A stretch of 64,000 bases of DNA from Bacteroidia bacterium (GTDB lineage Bacteria; Bacteroidota; Bacteroidia; Bacteroidales; JAPLDU01), in assembly GCA_026391255.1 (NCBI GenBank), contig JAPLDU010000079.1:1-64000 (forward strand), read 5' to 3'. Under the pieces are notes generated by a model that ran no database searches, was not told the origin of the DNA, and was given only the letters and a program-made list of their open reading frames with translations. The first letter of the stretch is position 1; every line of letters begins with the position of its first letter. The translations under genes and the position numbers were made by a program. Below are positions 53,443 through 62,960 of the stretch, in pieces.

Positions 53443-56157
53443 ATGAAAATTTGGAAAACTCTTCTTTTAACAGGATTATTCGGACTACCTGTTGCCATCT
53501 GTGCCCAGCCGGCATGGACTTATAACAATACTGGCATCAATCATACCATTCTTATATTAAATTCAATTCCCATCACCATTAATGGAAACACCGTGTCGGC
53601 AGGTGATTATATCGGGGTGTTTTACAGTACAACCTCAGGATTATCCTGCGGCGGATACATGCAATGGACTGGAAATACTATGACCATTGCTGCCTGGGGC
53701 TCAGACCCCGGCCAGTTTAATGGTTTTGCTTCAGGTGAAGAATTCAAATGGAAAATATGGAGAGCATCTGATAGCATTGAATTTACGGCTATTGCGGTAT
53801 ATAATACAACGGCTTTTATTGACTCAGGAAGATATGTGACCAACGGTATGAGCGGATTATCATCACTTACCGCCCAAAGCCAGGTGTATTTACCTTCCTG
53901 GCATTTTACCAATACCGGGAACTTTCACTTGTTCGTAATACCGGATACCATTCTTATCACGATGAATAACCAGCCAATTTCAAATGGCGATTATATCGGG
54001 GTATTTTATGATTCCCTGGGAACGCCGGCCTGCGGAGGCTATATCGTCTGGAATGGAAACTTCCAGTATTTATATGCATACGGACAATCGTTACCTTATG
54101 ACAATGGTTTTAGTCCGGGAGAGCTTGTTACATGGAAAATCTGGCGCATTTCCGATGGTAATGAATTAAGCGCCCATCCTGTTTACGATTTGATAAATTA
54201 CTCTGACTCCGGCAATTATAAGACCGGTGGTGTTAGCGGACTTGTTTCACTGGTGGGCATTTCAGGACCCGATCTGGCAATTACAGGTTGGATTACCCCA
54301 AATTCAGCATGCCAGGCGCTCACAAGTAATGAACAGGTAACCGTAAAAATTTATAACCCGGGAAATGTGAATATCGATGGTTTTGATATTAAATTGACAG
54401 TTAATGGAACCCAATTGCTTTCCCAGAACGTTACACTAACAGTAAATTACGGGAGTACGGTTGATTTTTCTTTTTCAGGCACGGTTGATTTTTCAAATAT
54501 TGACACCTTTCTGTGCCAGGTTGAAATTATCCTTCCGGGTGATATTAATCCGGCAAATAATGTATTTGTCAAACAGGTGATTAATTACCCGGCTCCTGTG
54601 GTGACGATAAACGGATTAAACAACCAGTACTGTTCGGGATTGTCGGCTATTGCCCTGCACGGTTCTCCGGCCGGCGGTGTTTTTTATGGAGCAGGAGTGA
54701 CGGGCAACCAGTTTTTCCCAAGTCTTCCGGGAATAAATATTATAAATTATTCGTACACCGACCTGCTGACAGGTTGTTCAGGATCAGCTACACAGTCGGT
54801 AACCGTCATACAATCACCTGTATTTGATCTTGGCCCTGACCAGTTACATTGTTTTGGTGAAAGCATTTTACTGGAAGTACCTGCCGGCTTCGAGTCGTAC
54901 AACTGGTCGTCGGGAGAAACCTCTGACCAAATGTACGCCACTGCTTCCGGTTATTATTCAGTTACGGTCACGGCATCCAACGGATGTAAGCATACTGATG
55001 TGGTTCACCTTACTTTTAACCCGGTTCCAACGGTTCATATCACAGGGAATACCTTTGCGTGCCAGGGTGATACAATAACTCTCGATGCAGGTCCGGGTTA
55101 TGACATTTATATCTGGAACGATTCTTCATCCCTGCTGCTGCAAACTTTAAAGGTTACTGAGACCGGCAATTATTTTGTTAAAGTATTTCTAAACAATTGT
55201 ACAGCTACTGACAGTTTATTTGTTACATTTTTCCCTGCTCCGTTGGTTGAAATCCAGGGACCTGATTCGGGATGCACGGGAAAAAAGCTTAAGCTGCAAG
55301 CTACCGAAGGATACCCGTTCTATTTCTGGAATAATTCCGTGGGGATGACTTCTTCGATTCAGGTCACACATTCAGGTATTTATTCCGTTTCGGTTTCTGA
55401 TGAAAACGGATGCTTCGGATATGATTCAATCCAGGTCAGTTTTTTTGAATCACCGGTGGTTGTTTTTCCTCAATTTACTGGGCTTTGTAGTGGAGATACC
55501 ATCATATTGAATCCGGGCAAAGCCGATTCATACCTGTGGAGCACTGGTTCTGTAAATTCAACATTGCCGGTTTTCAGCACTGGAATTTATTCTGTGACGG
55601 TTACAAGCAACAATTGTTCCGGCTCAGACAGCGTGATGGTTTATTTTTATGATCTTCCGGTAGCAGATTTTACATTTATTCAAACCGTCAATGAGATAAA
55701 ATTTGATAATTCATCTTCCATCTCAGGAAGTTATTTCTGGGAGTTCGGTGACGGAATTACTTCAACAGAGTTTCAGCCTGAACATGTATACACACAACCC
55801 GGGCGCTACCTTGTTAAACTTACCGTGGCAAACGACTGCGGTATATCACTGTTTACTGACAGCATAACTGTTGATCATTTATTTTCGGGAAAACTGATTG
55901 ATTTTTCATCCATCGAACCCAATCCGAACAACGGTGACTTTAATCTTCATATAATCGTTGAACAGCAGACTGACGCTGCTGTCAGTATTTATGGACTCAG
56001 CGGGCAAATGATCATTTCCCCGGAAAACCATGTTCTTCAAAGAGGTGAGAATTTACTCAAATTCAGTTTGAATACCCTGCCGGACGGGATGTATATTCTC
56101 AGATTATCTTGCAACTACGGGCAGATTTACCAGCGATTTTTTATTGTTACATTTTGA
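53443..56157 (+). CDS. Second large secreted protein with type IX sorting domain
   Basis: About 900 residues. Start choice: GTG 53428, ATG 53431 or ATG 53443; 53443 gives a clean signal peptide (MKIWKTLLLTGLFGLPVAICAQ). After it come two tandem ~130-residue modules (NGNTVSAGDYIGVFYSTTSG and NQPISNGDYIGVFYDSLGT), a CARDB-like domain (DLAITGWITPNSACQ), several short Ig/PKD-like domains with CxG motifs, and one PKD with FWEFGDGITSTEFQP. The last ~80 residues (SSIEPNPNNGDFNLHI, ...YQRFFIVTF) are a Por sorting domain. Exported by type IX secretion; a surface adhesive or glycan-binding role is inferred. Confidence 0.85.
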   Translation: MKIWKTLLLTGLFGLPVAICAQPAWTYNNTGINHTILILNSIPITINGNTVSAGDYIGVFYSTTSGLSCGGYMQWTGNTMTIAAWGSDPGQFNGFASGEEFKWKIWRASDSIEFTAIAVYNTTAFIDSGRYVTNGMSGLSSLTAQSQVYLPSWHFTNTGNFHLFVIPDTILITMNNQPISNGDYIGVFYDSLGTPACGGYIVWNGNFQYLYAYGQSLPYDNGFSPGELVTWKIWRISDGNELSAHPVYDLINYSDSGNYKTGGVSGLVSLVGISGPDLAITGWITPNSACQALTSNEQVTVKIYNPGNVNIDGFDIKLTVNGTQLLSQNVTLTVNYGSTVDFSFSGTVDFSNIDTFLCQVEIILPGDINPANNVFVKQVINYPAPVVTINGLNNQYCSGLSAIALHGSPAGGVFYGAGVTGNQFFPSLPGINIINYSYTDLLTGCSGSATQSVTVIQSPVFDLGPDQLHCFGESILLEVPAGFESYNWSSGETSDQMYATASGYYSVTVTASNGCKHTDVVHLTFNPVPTVHITGNTFACQGDTITLDAGPGYDIYIWNDSSSLLLQTLKVTETGNYFVKVFLNNCTATDSLFVTFFPAPLVEIQGPDSGCTGKKLKLQATEGYPFYFWNNSVGMTSSIQVTHSGIYSVSVSDENGCFGYDSIQVSFFESPVVVFPQFTGLCSGDTIILNPGKADSYLWSTGSVNSTLPVFSTGIYSVTVTSNNCSGSDSVMVYFYDLPVADFTFIQTVNEIKFDNSSSISGSYFWEFGDGITSTEFQPEHVYTQPGRYLVKLTVANDCGISLFTDSITVDHLFSGKLIDFSSIEPNPNNGDFNLHIIVEQQTDAAVSIYGLSGQMIISPENHVLQRGENLLKFSLNTLPDGMYILRLSCNYGQIYQRFFIVTF

Positions 56158-56335
56158 AAATGGGGAAAAACGCAGGATAGATATGCGTCCATATCTTGAC
56201 TTTGGTATATTTACTGAGTTGAAAGATCCTGAGAAAATCAAACAGTTACGTGTGATTTTTGATACAATTCAATGGGAAAATGATGCTGATCTGGATCCTG
56301 AATTCCTTTATAAACACGGCACTTTGGATGAATAA
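56144..56335 (+). pseudogene. DUF2442-like gene fragment, 5' truncated
   Basis: The 63-codon frame (LHFENGEKRRIDMRPYLDF, ELKDPEKIKQLRVIFDTIQW, DLDPEFLY) is the C-terminal two thirds of DUF2442, whose usual ~80-residue form has an N-terminal strand of about 15-20 residues that is missing. There is no ATG before residue 14, and the frame runs back only to a stop at 56069 inside the T9SS gene. The fragment overlaps the T9SS stop by 14 nt. It is probably a remnant; a short protein from the internal ATG (MRPYLDF) is possible. DUF2442 proteins are often found with toxin-antitoxin-like DUF4160 partners, but none is here. Confidence 0.65.
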
Positions 56336-56337
56336 TA

Positions 56338-56490
56338 ATGAATCTGGTTGCACCGGCTTCGCTGAAAGCTGGTTGTTTCAAAATAAGATCTGACATGCGA
56401 AGCCGGAATCCATGAGGGAGGGGATTTGTCTACCCCGGGTTTCGCCCGGGGCTATTCAGCTTTAAGTCCTTCGGACTTCTCTTGTTTTCA
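56338..56490 (-). repeat. Dispersed ~150-bp element, family R4, copy 1
   Basis: Its reverse complement matches 58870-59010: AAGTCCGAAGGACTT hairpin, AATAGCCCCGGGCGAAACCC..., CGGCTTCGCATG, TTTTGAAACAAC and AGCTTTCAGCGAAGC, all in order. Confidence 0.8.
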
Positions 56491-56541
56491 TCATTGGATA
56501 CCATAAATTAAGCATCTTTGGATTACAAACATTAAATGATT

Positions 56542-56749
56542 GGTCCCGTCAGGGACCGGATATCGGTAGAAAGATATCCATTCAAAGGAACCAGTGCCGT
56601 AGGTACGATATATTATCACTGAATAGGGAAATAGAATTAATTTGAATTGATTTTGTAAATATTATATTTTCAATATTTCTTTCCTGACGGAACTTATTTT
56701 TATGGGACGGTCCTTGGTTTCTATCAATATTAAATTCCTACGGTACCAA
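56542..56749. repeat. REPIN-like element, family R5, copy 4
   Basis: GGTCCCGTCAGGGACC (perfect stem), then ATATCGGTAGAAAG; GTGCCGTAGGTACGATATATT; and in reverse AATATTTCTTTCCTGACGGAAC and TTTCTATCAATATTAAATTCC, closing with CCTACGGTACC. Confidence 0.7.
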
Positions 56750-56928
56750 TGATTAAATAAAATTCAATCAGGCAGTTATAAAAATAATGTTGTAAAACAT
56801 TTGTATTTTTACTACCATGTATTGCATAGTATCATATTATATTTGTTTCTTTGCATTGTCAGGTTCATGGTGACAAACAGTACAAAGATAATTGAAAATA
56901 TATTTATAAGTTATTAATATTTAATCAG

Positions 56929-57261
56929 ATGAGTATAGATAATAACAAAGCGCAGATGAGGAAGGGAGTATTGGAATATTGCATACTTTCCATTCTGTCT
57001 GGCGGTGATGCCTATGCATCCGACATCATTAACAAGCTGAAGGATGCTAAGCTGATCGTGGTTGAGGGAACTCTTTACCCCTTGCTTACACGGTTGAAAA
57101 ACGATCTTTATCTTAGTTATCGCTGGGAGGAATCACTTCAGGGCCCTCCCCGCAAGTATTATAATCTTACCGAAAAAGGAAAGGAATTCCTTGCGGACCT
57201 TGACCAGTCATGGATTGAACTGGTAGATGCAGTGAGTCTTATTAATAAAAAACAAAATTGA
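56929..57261 (+). CDS. PadR-family transcriptional regulator
   Basis: A 110-residue winged-helix protein. PadR landmarks: RKGVLEYCILSILSGGDAYASD at the start, the wing region VEGTLYPLLTRLKNDLYLSYRW and PRKYYNLTEKGKEFL. PadR proteins usually repress and often respond to phenolics or envelope stress; in Bacteroidota they are very often next to a PspC-domain gene, as here (15 nt downstream). This probably forms a self-regulated two-gene unit. Confidence 0.92.
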   Translation: MSIDNNKAQMRKGVLEYCILSILSGGDAYASDIINKLKDAKLIVVEGTLYPLLTRLKNDLYLSYRWEESLQGPPRKYYNLTEKGKEFLADLDQSWIELVDAVSLINKKQN

Positions 57262-57276
57262 TAAAAATATACAGCA

Positions 57277-58830
57277 ATGAAAAAAACGGTAAATATCAAT
57301 ATCAGCGGCATTGTTTTTCATATTGACGAAGATGCTTATGAAATGTTGCAGACCTATCTGCACAGCCTGAGTCAACGTTATTCAGGATCTGAAAGCGGGA
57401 ATGAGATCATTTCGGATATCGAATCAAGAATTGCCGAATTGTTCCGTGAAAAAACCACAGGTAGCAAAGAAGTGATCACTATTGACGATACCCGTGAGGT
57501 GATAAGCATTCTAGGAAGCCCGGAAGAGTTCGATACAGGCGATAATAATCATAGCGCCGGCCAGGAGCAAAGCCAGGAGTACTATGGTGACAAAAGATTG
57601 TACCGTGACCCGGACAACAGGGTGTTTGGCGGTGTATGCGGTGGCCTTGGGCATTATTTTAACATCGACCCGGTGATCCTCAGGGTTTTGTTTGTCATCC
57701 TCTTTTTTGCTTTCGGAACAAGTTTTCTCATCTACCTCGTTTTATGGATCGCAATCCCGTCGGCCCGTTCAACGGCTCAAAAGCTTGAAATGCGCGGCAA
57801 AAGGATCAATGTTTCAAATATCGAACAATCCATTAAAGACGAATTTCACGAAGTCAAAAACAGTTTTAAGAATTTCAGAAAATCAGACAGCTACAAAAAG
57901 GGTTACGACTTTTTTTACAAATTGCTCAAAATGGTCGGTCTTGTTATTGCTGCACTGGCAAAAATACTCATTGGCCTGTTTGGTGCAATTTTCATCATCA
58001 TTGGGATTGTTTTGCTGGCAGGAATACTGGGTCCGGTAGTCTTTGGATTCAATTTTTATCCCTTTGAACATTCACCTTTCACATTTTTCATTGCCAGCAC
58101 CCACGCTACTGCTGCATTGCTCACCGGACTGGTTCTCCTGATCGGTGTTCCGGTACTGGCCATGATTTTTGGCGGTATTAAAATGATCTTCCGGTTTAAA
58201 AGTAACAATCGGGTGATCTGGATCACTGCCGGAATATTTTTCCTGTTTGGCTTATTCCTTACCGTTGGCGCTGGTTTCATTGAAATGCAGAATTACAGGG
58301 AGAACGGGAGAATAACGGAGATGAAGGATTTGAATATGAATAAACAACATGTACTTTACCTTTCGGTTGCCCCTGATACCCTGGCTCCCAGGACAGGACA
58401 CAATGAAAAAATACTTCAGTTTAAAGGGGTAAATCTGATGAATGTGGATGGTAAATTACGTTTTCTCTGCCAGCCATCTTTTGAAATTGTGAAAAGCGAT
58501 AACGACAGGTTCCAGGTGGAAATGATGCGCGAAGCCAAGGGACGCAGCAGGAAAATTGCCGGTGAAAATGCTACAAACATAGATTATTACTGGTCGCTGA
58601 AAGATTCAACATTAATTTTGAATCCCTATTTCACTTTAAAAGAAAACAATGGCTGGAGGGGACAGAAAATGTTAATTACACTTAAAATGCCCGTCGGCGC
58701 CACTATTCTGATAGGAAAGGATATGGACGGCATCATTTACGATATTGACAATGTTTCTCATACCGCAGATTATGATATGTTGGGTAAGAAATGGACAATG
58801 AAACAGGAAGGGCTGACGCTTGCAGAATAA
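57277..58830 (+). CDS. PspC-domain membrane protein
   Basis: A 517-residue protein. The N-terminal ~100 residues are a helix-rich region with the ESRIAELFREKTTG block. The PspC domain (residues ~110-170) reads LYRDPDNRVFGGVCGGLGHY with one membrane helix (ILRVLFVILFFAFGTSFLIY). Two or three further membrane helices lie between ~215 and ~355. The extracytoplasmic C-terminus (~365-517) is a beta-rich unassigned domain. It is probably under PadR control and part of an envelope-stress response. Confidence 0.88.
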   Translation: MKKTVNINISGIVFHIDEDAYEMLQTYLHSLSQRYSGSESGNEIISDIESRIAELFREKTTGSKEVITIDDTREVISILGSPEEFDTGDNNHSAGQEQSQEYYGDKRLYRDPDNRVFGGVCGGLGHYFNIDPVILRVLFVILFFAFGTSFLIYLVLWIAIPSARSTAQKLEMRGKRINVSNIEQSIKDEFHEVKNSFKNFRKSDSYKKGYDFFYKLLKMVGLVIAALAKILIGLFGAIFIIIGIVLLAGILGPVVFGFNFYPFEHSPFTFFIASTHATAALLTGLVLLIGVPVLAMIFGGIKMIFRFKSNNRVIWITAGIFFLFGLFLTVGAGFIEMQNYRENGRITEMKDLNMNKQHVLYLSVAPDTLAPRTGHNEKILQFKGVNLMNVDGKLRFLCQPSFEIVKSDNDRFQVEMMREAKGRSRKIAGENATNIDYYWSLKDSTLILNPYFTLKENNGWRGQKMLITLKMPVGATILIGKDMDGIIYDIDNVSHTADYDMLGKKWTMKQEGLTLAE

Positions 58831-59132
58831 AAAATTTATTGCATTTTACAAGAAAGGGTCAAGTTTGGGCTTTGAATAAGTCCGGAGGACTTTAATCTTA
58901 ATAGCCCCGGGCGAAACCCGGGGTAAACGAACCCGCCCCTATTTGTTGTCCGGCTTCGCATGATAAATCTTGTTTTGAAACAACAAGCTTTCAGCGAAGC
59001 TGGTGCAAACATTACCGTTAACATTAAACCCTTTCAGGGTTTCTGCAAACATGCCTTCATCTTACCCTGCACTCCGTACAGGGCTATTAACATTAAATCC
59101 CTTCGGGATTATCAGAAGAAATCCTGTTATCA
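58831..59132. other. Intergenic region between convergent PspC and GH31 genes
   Basis: No gene. It consists mainly of R4 copy 2 and further short GC hairpins such as CCCTTCGGGATT and CCCTTTCAGGGTTT. Confidence 0.6.
58870..59010 (+). repeat. Dispersed ~140-bp element, family R4, copy 2
   Basis: AAGTCCGGAGGACTT hairpin, GCCCCGGG-CGAAA-CCCGGGG hairpin (58904-58923), GGCTTCGCATGATAAATC, TTTTGAAACAAC and CTTTCAGCGAAGCTGGTGCAA. The same order is seen at 56338-56490 (reverse) and, in part, at 53040-53140. Confidence 0.8.
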
Positions 59133-62100
59133 TTAATTGAAGCTGACCTCATCGCAGAAAATCCAGCATTTGCCTCCTGCACCGGGGTGCCAGGCCGGGC
59201 ATTGCCTGATGTTTTTTGCTGTAACCCTGATGTGTGTGATGTTATTTGATTTGAATTTTGCAGGAAAAGAGAGAACTTCTGTCTCATCTGATGGTTGGTC
59301 AGCCGTGATTTCCTTTTTATAGACCTCTGTGAAATGTTCTCCATCCGATGAAACCTCATATTCTACGGAGGCAGGGAGGAATATCCAGCTTCCCTGGTTT
59401 TTCAGGAAACTGGCTGTGATGGAATGCAGGTCTGTTGGCTTCAGCAGTTCAATGGTAGCGATCATATCGTTTTCCTGGAAGCCCACCCAGTAATTATGAA
59501 AATTATCTGCAGAACCGGTACGGCCGTCAACCAGCGTAAAATCGCCGCCACCCGTGTACTTGGGACTGCATGGAAACCTGTAAGTCACTGACTTTGCCAG
59601 GTTGCGTGTAAAATCAGTTTTTGCCGGAATACTGCCAGTATATCCTTCTCTGAATGTCCGTGCAGTAATGGTTGCCGAATTCACAATGATGAAAGGAGAT
59701 GTATACAGTTGCGAGCTCTCTTCAGGAATGGTACCGTCAAGTGTGTAATGAATTGTTTCCCGGGGGTTCCCGGTAGATTTGATACTTACGGTCACCGGTT
59801 GATCTGACATCGTTTTATCCAGGATGATCTCAGGAGCTTTGCAAAGCGGGATATTAAAAGGAAATTGCAGATAAGCCCTTTCAAGAATCTCTTTATCTCC
59901 ATATGGATAATTTATGATTGTATTCAACAGATTCATTTGCCAGCCGGAAAAATCCTTTAGCAGACTTGCAGTATTCTCAACATGGTACTGAATCTGAGTT
60001 GAAAGTGAGGCAGCTTTCAGTAGCAGGTCAGGGGCATTGGCAATGCCGTCCCTGCGATTCACTTCTTCTTTCATCAGTTTGACGATTTGGGGCAGGCGGC
60101 TGAAGAACCCGGGAATGCCGTTTGTCAGGTTAATCATTTCATTAAAATCCTCTTTCCATTTGATGATAAAATCGATTTTCTCATCAATGGCAAATCTGGG
60201 GGTCAGGATGATGATGCACAGCCCGGAGGCATCGTAGCTCCAGGAGCCGGGCCTGGTTACTTCTGCAAAACCATAGTTATATACGGTGGAATTCATGCCT
60301 GCAGCGCCTGATTTTGTGGTCGCGCTTGTCTGCACACTCACAGGTGGAAGCATGCAGGGTAAATGCAATTCGTATGCACGCTCCTGCTTCATATCCCTGT
60401 AATGACCTGTCAGAGGGAATATCTCTATTTTAACTGATCTGGCATTTGTTACCGTATATTTCACTCTTGTCCTTGTAAATTCATCGTTTTTATATGCAGA
60501 TGTGCTTGCATCATCATCATAAACGTAATTTTCACCGTTCCCGCCGGGGATAAATGCCAGAACCAGCGTATCGACGGGGCTTTGCAGATTATTTACAGGC
60601 GGAAGCATGGGAATGATAGATCCGACTTTAACATAAACCGGTATTTCGTTGAAGCTGAAATTACGACTGATTATCTGGTTTCCATTCAGCAATGTACCAC
60701 TGAACCATTCGTACCAGTCGCCCCGGGGAAGCCAGATCTTTTTAACGGCAAGCCCGGTATTTTCGTTTACCTTTTCAGTAACAGGAGCTACCAGCATTTC
60801 GTCCCCGAACATGAACTGGCCTTTGAAGCTATAAGCCTCCTTTGTTTCGGGATAATCATAATACATCGGCCGGCAGATGGACAGGCCTTTCTCATATGCC
60901 TGTCTTGCGGCCGCATAGATATAAGGAACGAATGAATACCGGAGGTGGAGAGCTTCGCGCATGGCATCGGAATAATCACCCTGTTTCCAGATACGGCGGT
61001 CGAGATCAGCATTTTTGGTAGAATGGGTTCTGACTACAGGGCTGAAGATGCCCCATTGCAACCACCGCAGGTACATTTCCTGTGAGGGTTCGCCGCCCAT
61101 ATGACCGCCGATGTCATGGCTCCAGTAGCCATAGCAGACATTAGATGCGGTTGAGGTGAAGTAAGGCTGATATGCAAGAGATTCCCAGGTAATATAGGTA
61201 TCCCCCGAAAACCCTATCTGGTAACGGTGGTTCCCCAGTCCGCCCCAGCGGTGAAACAAGAGTGGCCTTGTATTGCCGCTTCTTTCCATATCGGTAAAGA
61301 AAACATAATTGAGCCACCAGGTATTGCTCAGTCCTTTGACCGAAGTATTCTCAAGCCATGCCTGCCAGTCGAGCCACCAGAAATCAACCCTCTGGTTTTG
61401 TAAAGGATGTAAGACCACATTAAACCAGGCGCTGGTCCATTTCTTATCTTCTATCCTGAAAGGAATGTATTTATGGCCTGTTGTATCGAAATTTATTTTT
61501 TTTGCGAACTCCGGGTATTTTTCTTCCATCGGAGAAATACCTGAAGCAGGGTGAAGGTTTAGCGCTGTCCTGAGATGTTGCATATTTGTCCATGCGAGGA
61601 ATTTCTGCGGTTCGGGAAAAAGCTTCCTGTTCCAGGTATATCCTGTCCAGCCCACTGCCTGGCCAAAGGGATCATGCCGGGTGTTGATGCTGCTCAGGCC
61701 GTAGGTGTTATGCCAGTCCATGTCAATGATAAGAACGTCAAGGGGAATATTGTTTTTTTTAGTATCGTTCACAAGATCCCTCAGTTCTTTGTCGGAGTAA
61801 GTCCAGTAACGCGACCACCAGTAACCGAAGGCAAACTTTGGAGGCATTGGGATTTTGCCGGCCACCTGTGTAAAATCATATAATGCCTGTTTGTAGTTAT
61901 GTTTATATCCGAAGAAGTACCAATCCTGGTGTTCCGTGGTTTTGCGGGGAGTCACCCAGTTCCAGTCGCTGCCATCGAAGAGCTGGCTTTGTGAGTCATC
62001 CACCAGCGCCCATCCGCTGCGCGACAGGAGACCATCTTCGAGAGTCACATCTTTTGCTCCGTTAGTCCCGTCAAGCGTCCTGGTGGTGCCTTTCAGGTTG

Positions 62101-62507
62101 AGGCTGTCTTTCAGTCCCGGATGCCATTCAATGGTTTTTCCATTCATTTGAAAGGAGATGGCCAGGTTCTCACCGGTGAAGCCGTTTTTACCGGGTTTGT
62201 ACCTGATGTTCAGACTATCTGTGATGATTGTCGTCCACCCGTTTTTATCATCAACCGTAAAGTGCGGAACAGGAAGCCGTCGGTTAATAAAAACCAGGCT
62301 GGCTTTATCCTCGAACTTACCGTCTTTACTCCATTCCAAGCGTACCAATTGAGGTGTGAGAATGGTAAACCTTGCATTTCCACGTATTACAATAGCTGCA
62401 GGGTTGGCCACCGGGTCATCCTGCGCGGAGGCTGGGGAATAAATGCCGGTAATGTTTAAGATAAAGAAAAAGAGAATATGGACATATTTTGATTCAAAAT
62501 ACTTCAT
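59133..62507 (-). CDS. Glycoside hydrolase family 31 with C-terminal beta modules
   Basis: A ~1124-residue exported enzyme. ATG 62507 gives MKYFESKYVHILFFFIL as signal peptide; the upstream TTG is less likely. The GH31 barrel is recognised by DVLIIDMDWHNTYG, the nucleophile region FWWLDWQAW (Asp387 counted from TTG 62528) and the acid/base region FSGDTYITW (Asp443). A beta sandwich with IWLPRGDWYEWFSG follows. After ~residue 780 come a helical linker, a CHB_HEX/FN3-like module (TIHYTLDGTIPEE) and an F5/8-type discoidin module (~995-1131). GH31 includes alpha-glucosidases and alpha-xylosidases; which applies here is not visible. No SusCD pair is nearby. Confidence 0.92.
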   Translation of the reverse strand: MKYFESKYVHILFFFILNITGIYSPASAQDDPVANPAAIVIRGNARFTILTPQLVRLEWSKDGKFEDKASLVFINRRLPVPHFTVDDKNGWTTIITDSLNIRYKPGKNGFTGENLAISFQMNGKTIEWHPGLKDSLNLKGTTRTLDGTNGAKDVTLEDGLLSRSGWALVDDSQSQLFDGSDWNWVTPRKTTEHQDWYFFGYKHNYKQALYDFTQVAGKIPMPPKFAFGYWWSRYWTYSDKELRDLVNDTKKNNIPLDVLIIDMDWHNTYGLSSINTRHDPFGQAVGWTGYTWNRKLFPEPQKFLAWTNMQHLRTALNLHPASGISPMEEKYPEFAKKINFDTTGHKYIPFRIEDKKWTSAWFNVVLHPLQNQRVDFWWLDWQAWLENTSVKGLSNTWWLNYVFFTDMERSGNTRPLLFHRWGGLGNHRYQIGFSGDTYITWESLAYQPYFTSTASNVCYGYWSHDIGGHMGGEPSQEMYLRWLQWGIFSPVVRTHSTKNADLDRRIWKQGDYSDAMREALHLRYSFVPYIYAAARQAYEKGLSICRPMYYDYPETKEAYSFKGQFMFGDEMLVAPVTEKVNENTGLAVKKIWLPRGDWYEWFSGTLLNGNQIISRNFSFNEIPVYVKVGSIIPMLPPVNNLQSPVDTLVLAFIPGGNGENYVYDDDASTSAYKNDEFTRTRVKYTVTNARSVKIEIFPLTGHYRDMKQERAYELHLPCMLPPVSVQTSATTKSGAAGMNSTVYNYGFAEVTRPGSWSYDASGLCIIILTPRFAIDEKIDFIIKWKEDFNEMINLTNGIPGFFSRLPQIVKLMKEEVNRRDGIANAPDLLLKAASLSTQIQYHVENTASLLKDFSGWQMNLLNTIINYPYGDKEILERAYLQFPFNIPLCKAPEIILDKTMSDQPVTVSIKSTGNPRETIHYTLDGTIPEESSQLYTSPFIIVNSATITARTFREGYTGSIPAKTDFTRNLAKSVTYRFPCSPKYTGGGDFTLVDGRTGSADNFHNYWVGFQENDMIATIELLKPTDLHSITASFLKNQGSWIFLPASVEYEVSSDGEHFTEVYKKEITADQPSDETEVLSFPAKFKSNNITHIRVTAKNIRQCPAWHPGAGGKCWIFCDEVSFN

Positions 62508-62576
62508 TTTTGATGTTTTATAATTCAAGCAATTGTCATTTTGCTAATAAAATGCCCGACTTGAAGATAAAAATTA

Positions 62577-62960
62577 TTAAATAAAATTAATCGGGACCAC
62601 CTTAGATATTTTGGCAAAATCTTTATCCATTGTAATTATACCTATTTGGAATTCGATTGCAATCAATGCCTGGTAAGTATCATCAAAATCTAATTTATTT
62701 TTTAAAGCGAAGGTGATGATTTCCGAATATTTTTCTTTAGGAAGAGAAAGAATTGATGAATGAGTTAAAATATCTTTAAGAAACTGATCTAACACTTTTA
62801 TTTTCTTCAGCTTTAGTAATATTATTCCTATTGAATGAAGTGAAAAGTCTGAAAGAAAGATATTTCCAAAATTATTATTTAAGGTACTTTTGCAAATTTC
62901 CTTTTTTCCCTGATCAAGGAGGATTTCAAGAAAAATGTTTGTATCAAACAGAAATGCCAT
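62577..62960 (-). CDS. PIN-domain toxin (VapC-like)
   Basis: A 127-residue PIN domain. Acidic metal-binding residues: Asp in FLFDTNIFLE, Asp in LDFDDTYQAL and Asp in TMDKDFAK, the pattern of VapC-type RNases. The start ATG 62960 overlaps the antitoxin TGA by one base (TGATG), so translation is coupled. Together with the DUF2281 protein it forms a type II toxin-antitoxin module; the RNA target is not known. Confidence 0.88.
   Translation of the reverse strand: MAFLFDTNIFLEILLDQGKKEICKSTLNNNFGNIFLSDFSLHSIGIILLKLKKIKVLDQFLKDILTHSSILSLPKEKYSEIITFALKNKLDFDDTYQALIAIEFQIGIITMDKDFAKISKVVPINFI

Larger units (their letters stand above)
56336..56928. other. Repeat-rich intergenic region before the padR gene
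   Basis: No gene. It holds R4 copy 1 (56338-56490), with a GC hairpin at 56432-56452, and R5 copy 4 (56542-56749). From 56750 to 56928 it is AT-rich; TATATTTG near 56837 is a weak -7 candidate for the padR gene. Confidence 0.6.

Noticed and set aside
62121-62459. 112-codon plus-strand ORF inside the GH31 gene, with similar antisense ORFs at 60037-60311, 60582-60935 and 61575-61883
   Set aside because: Antisense shadows of the long GH31 coding sequence; the sense frame is clearly the real one.
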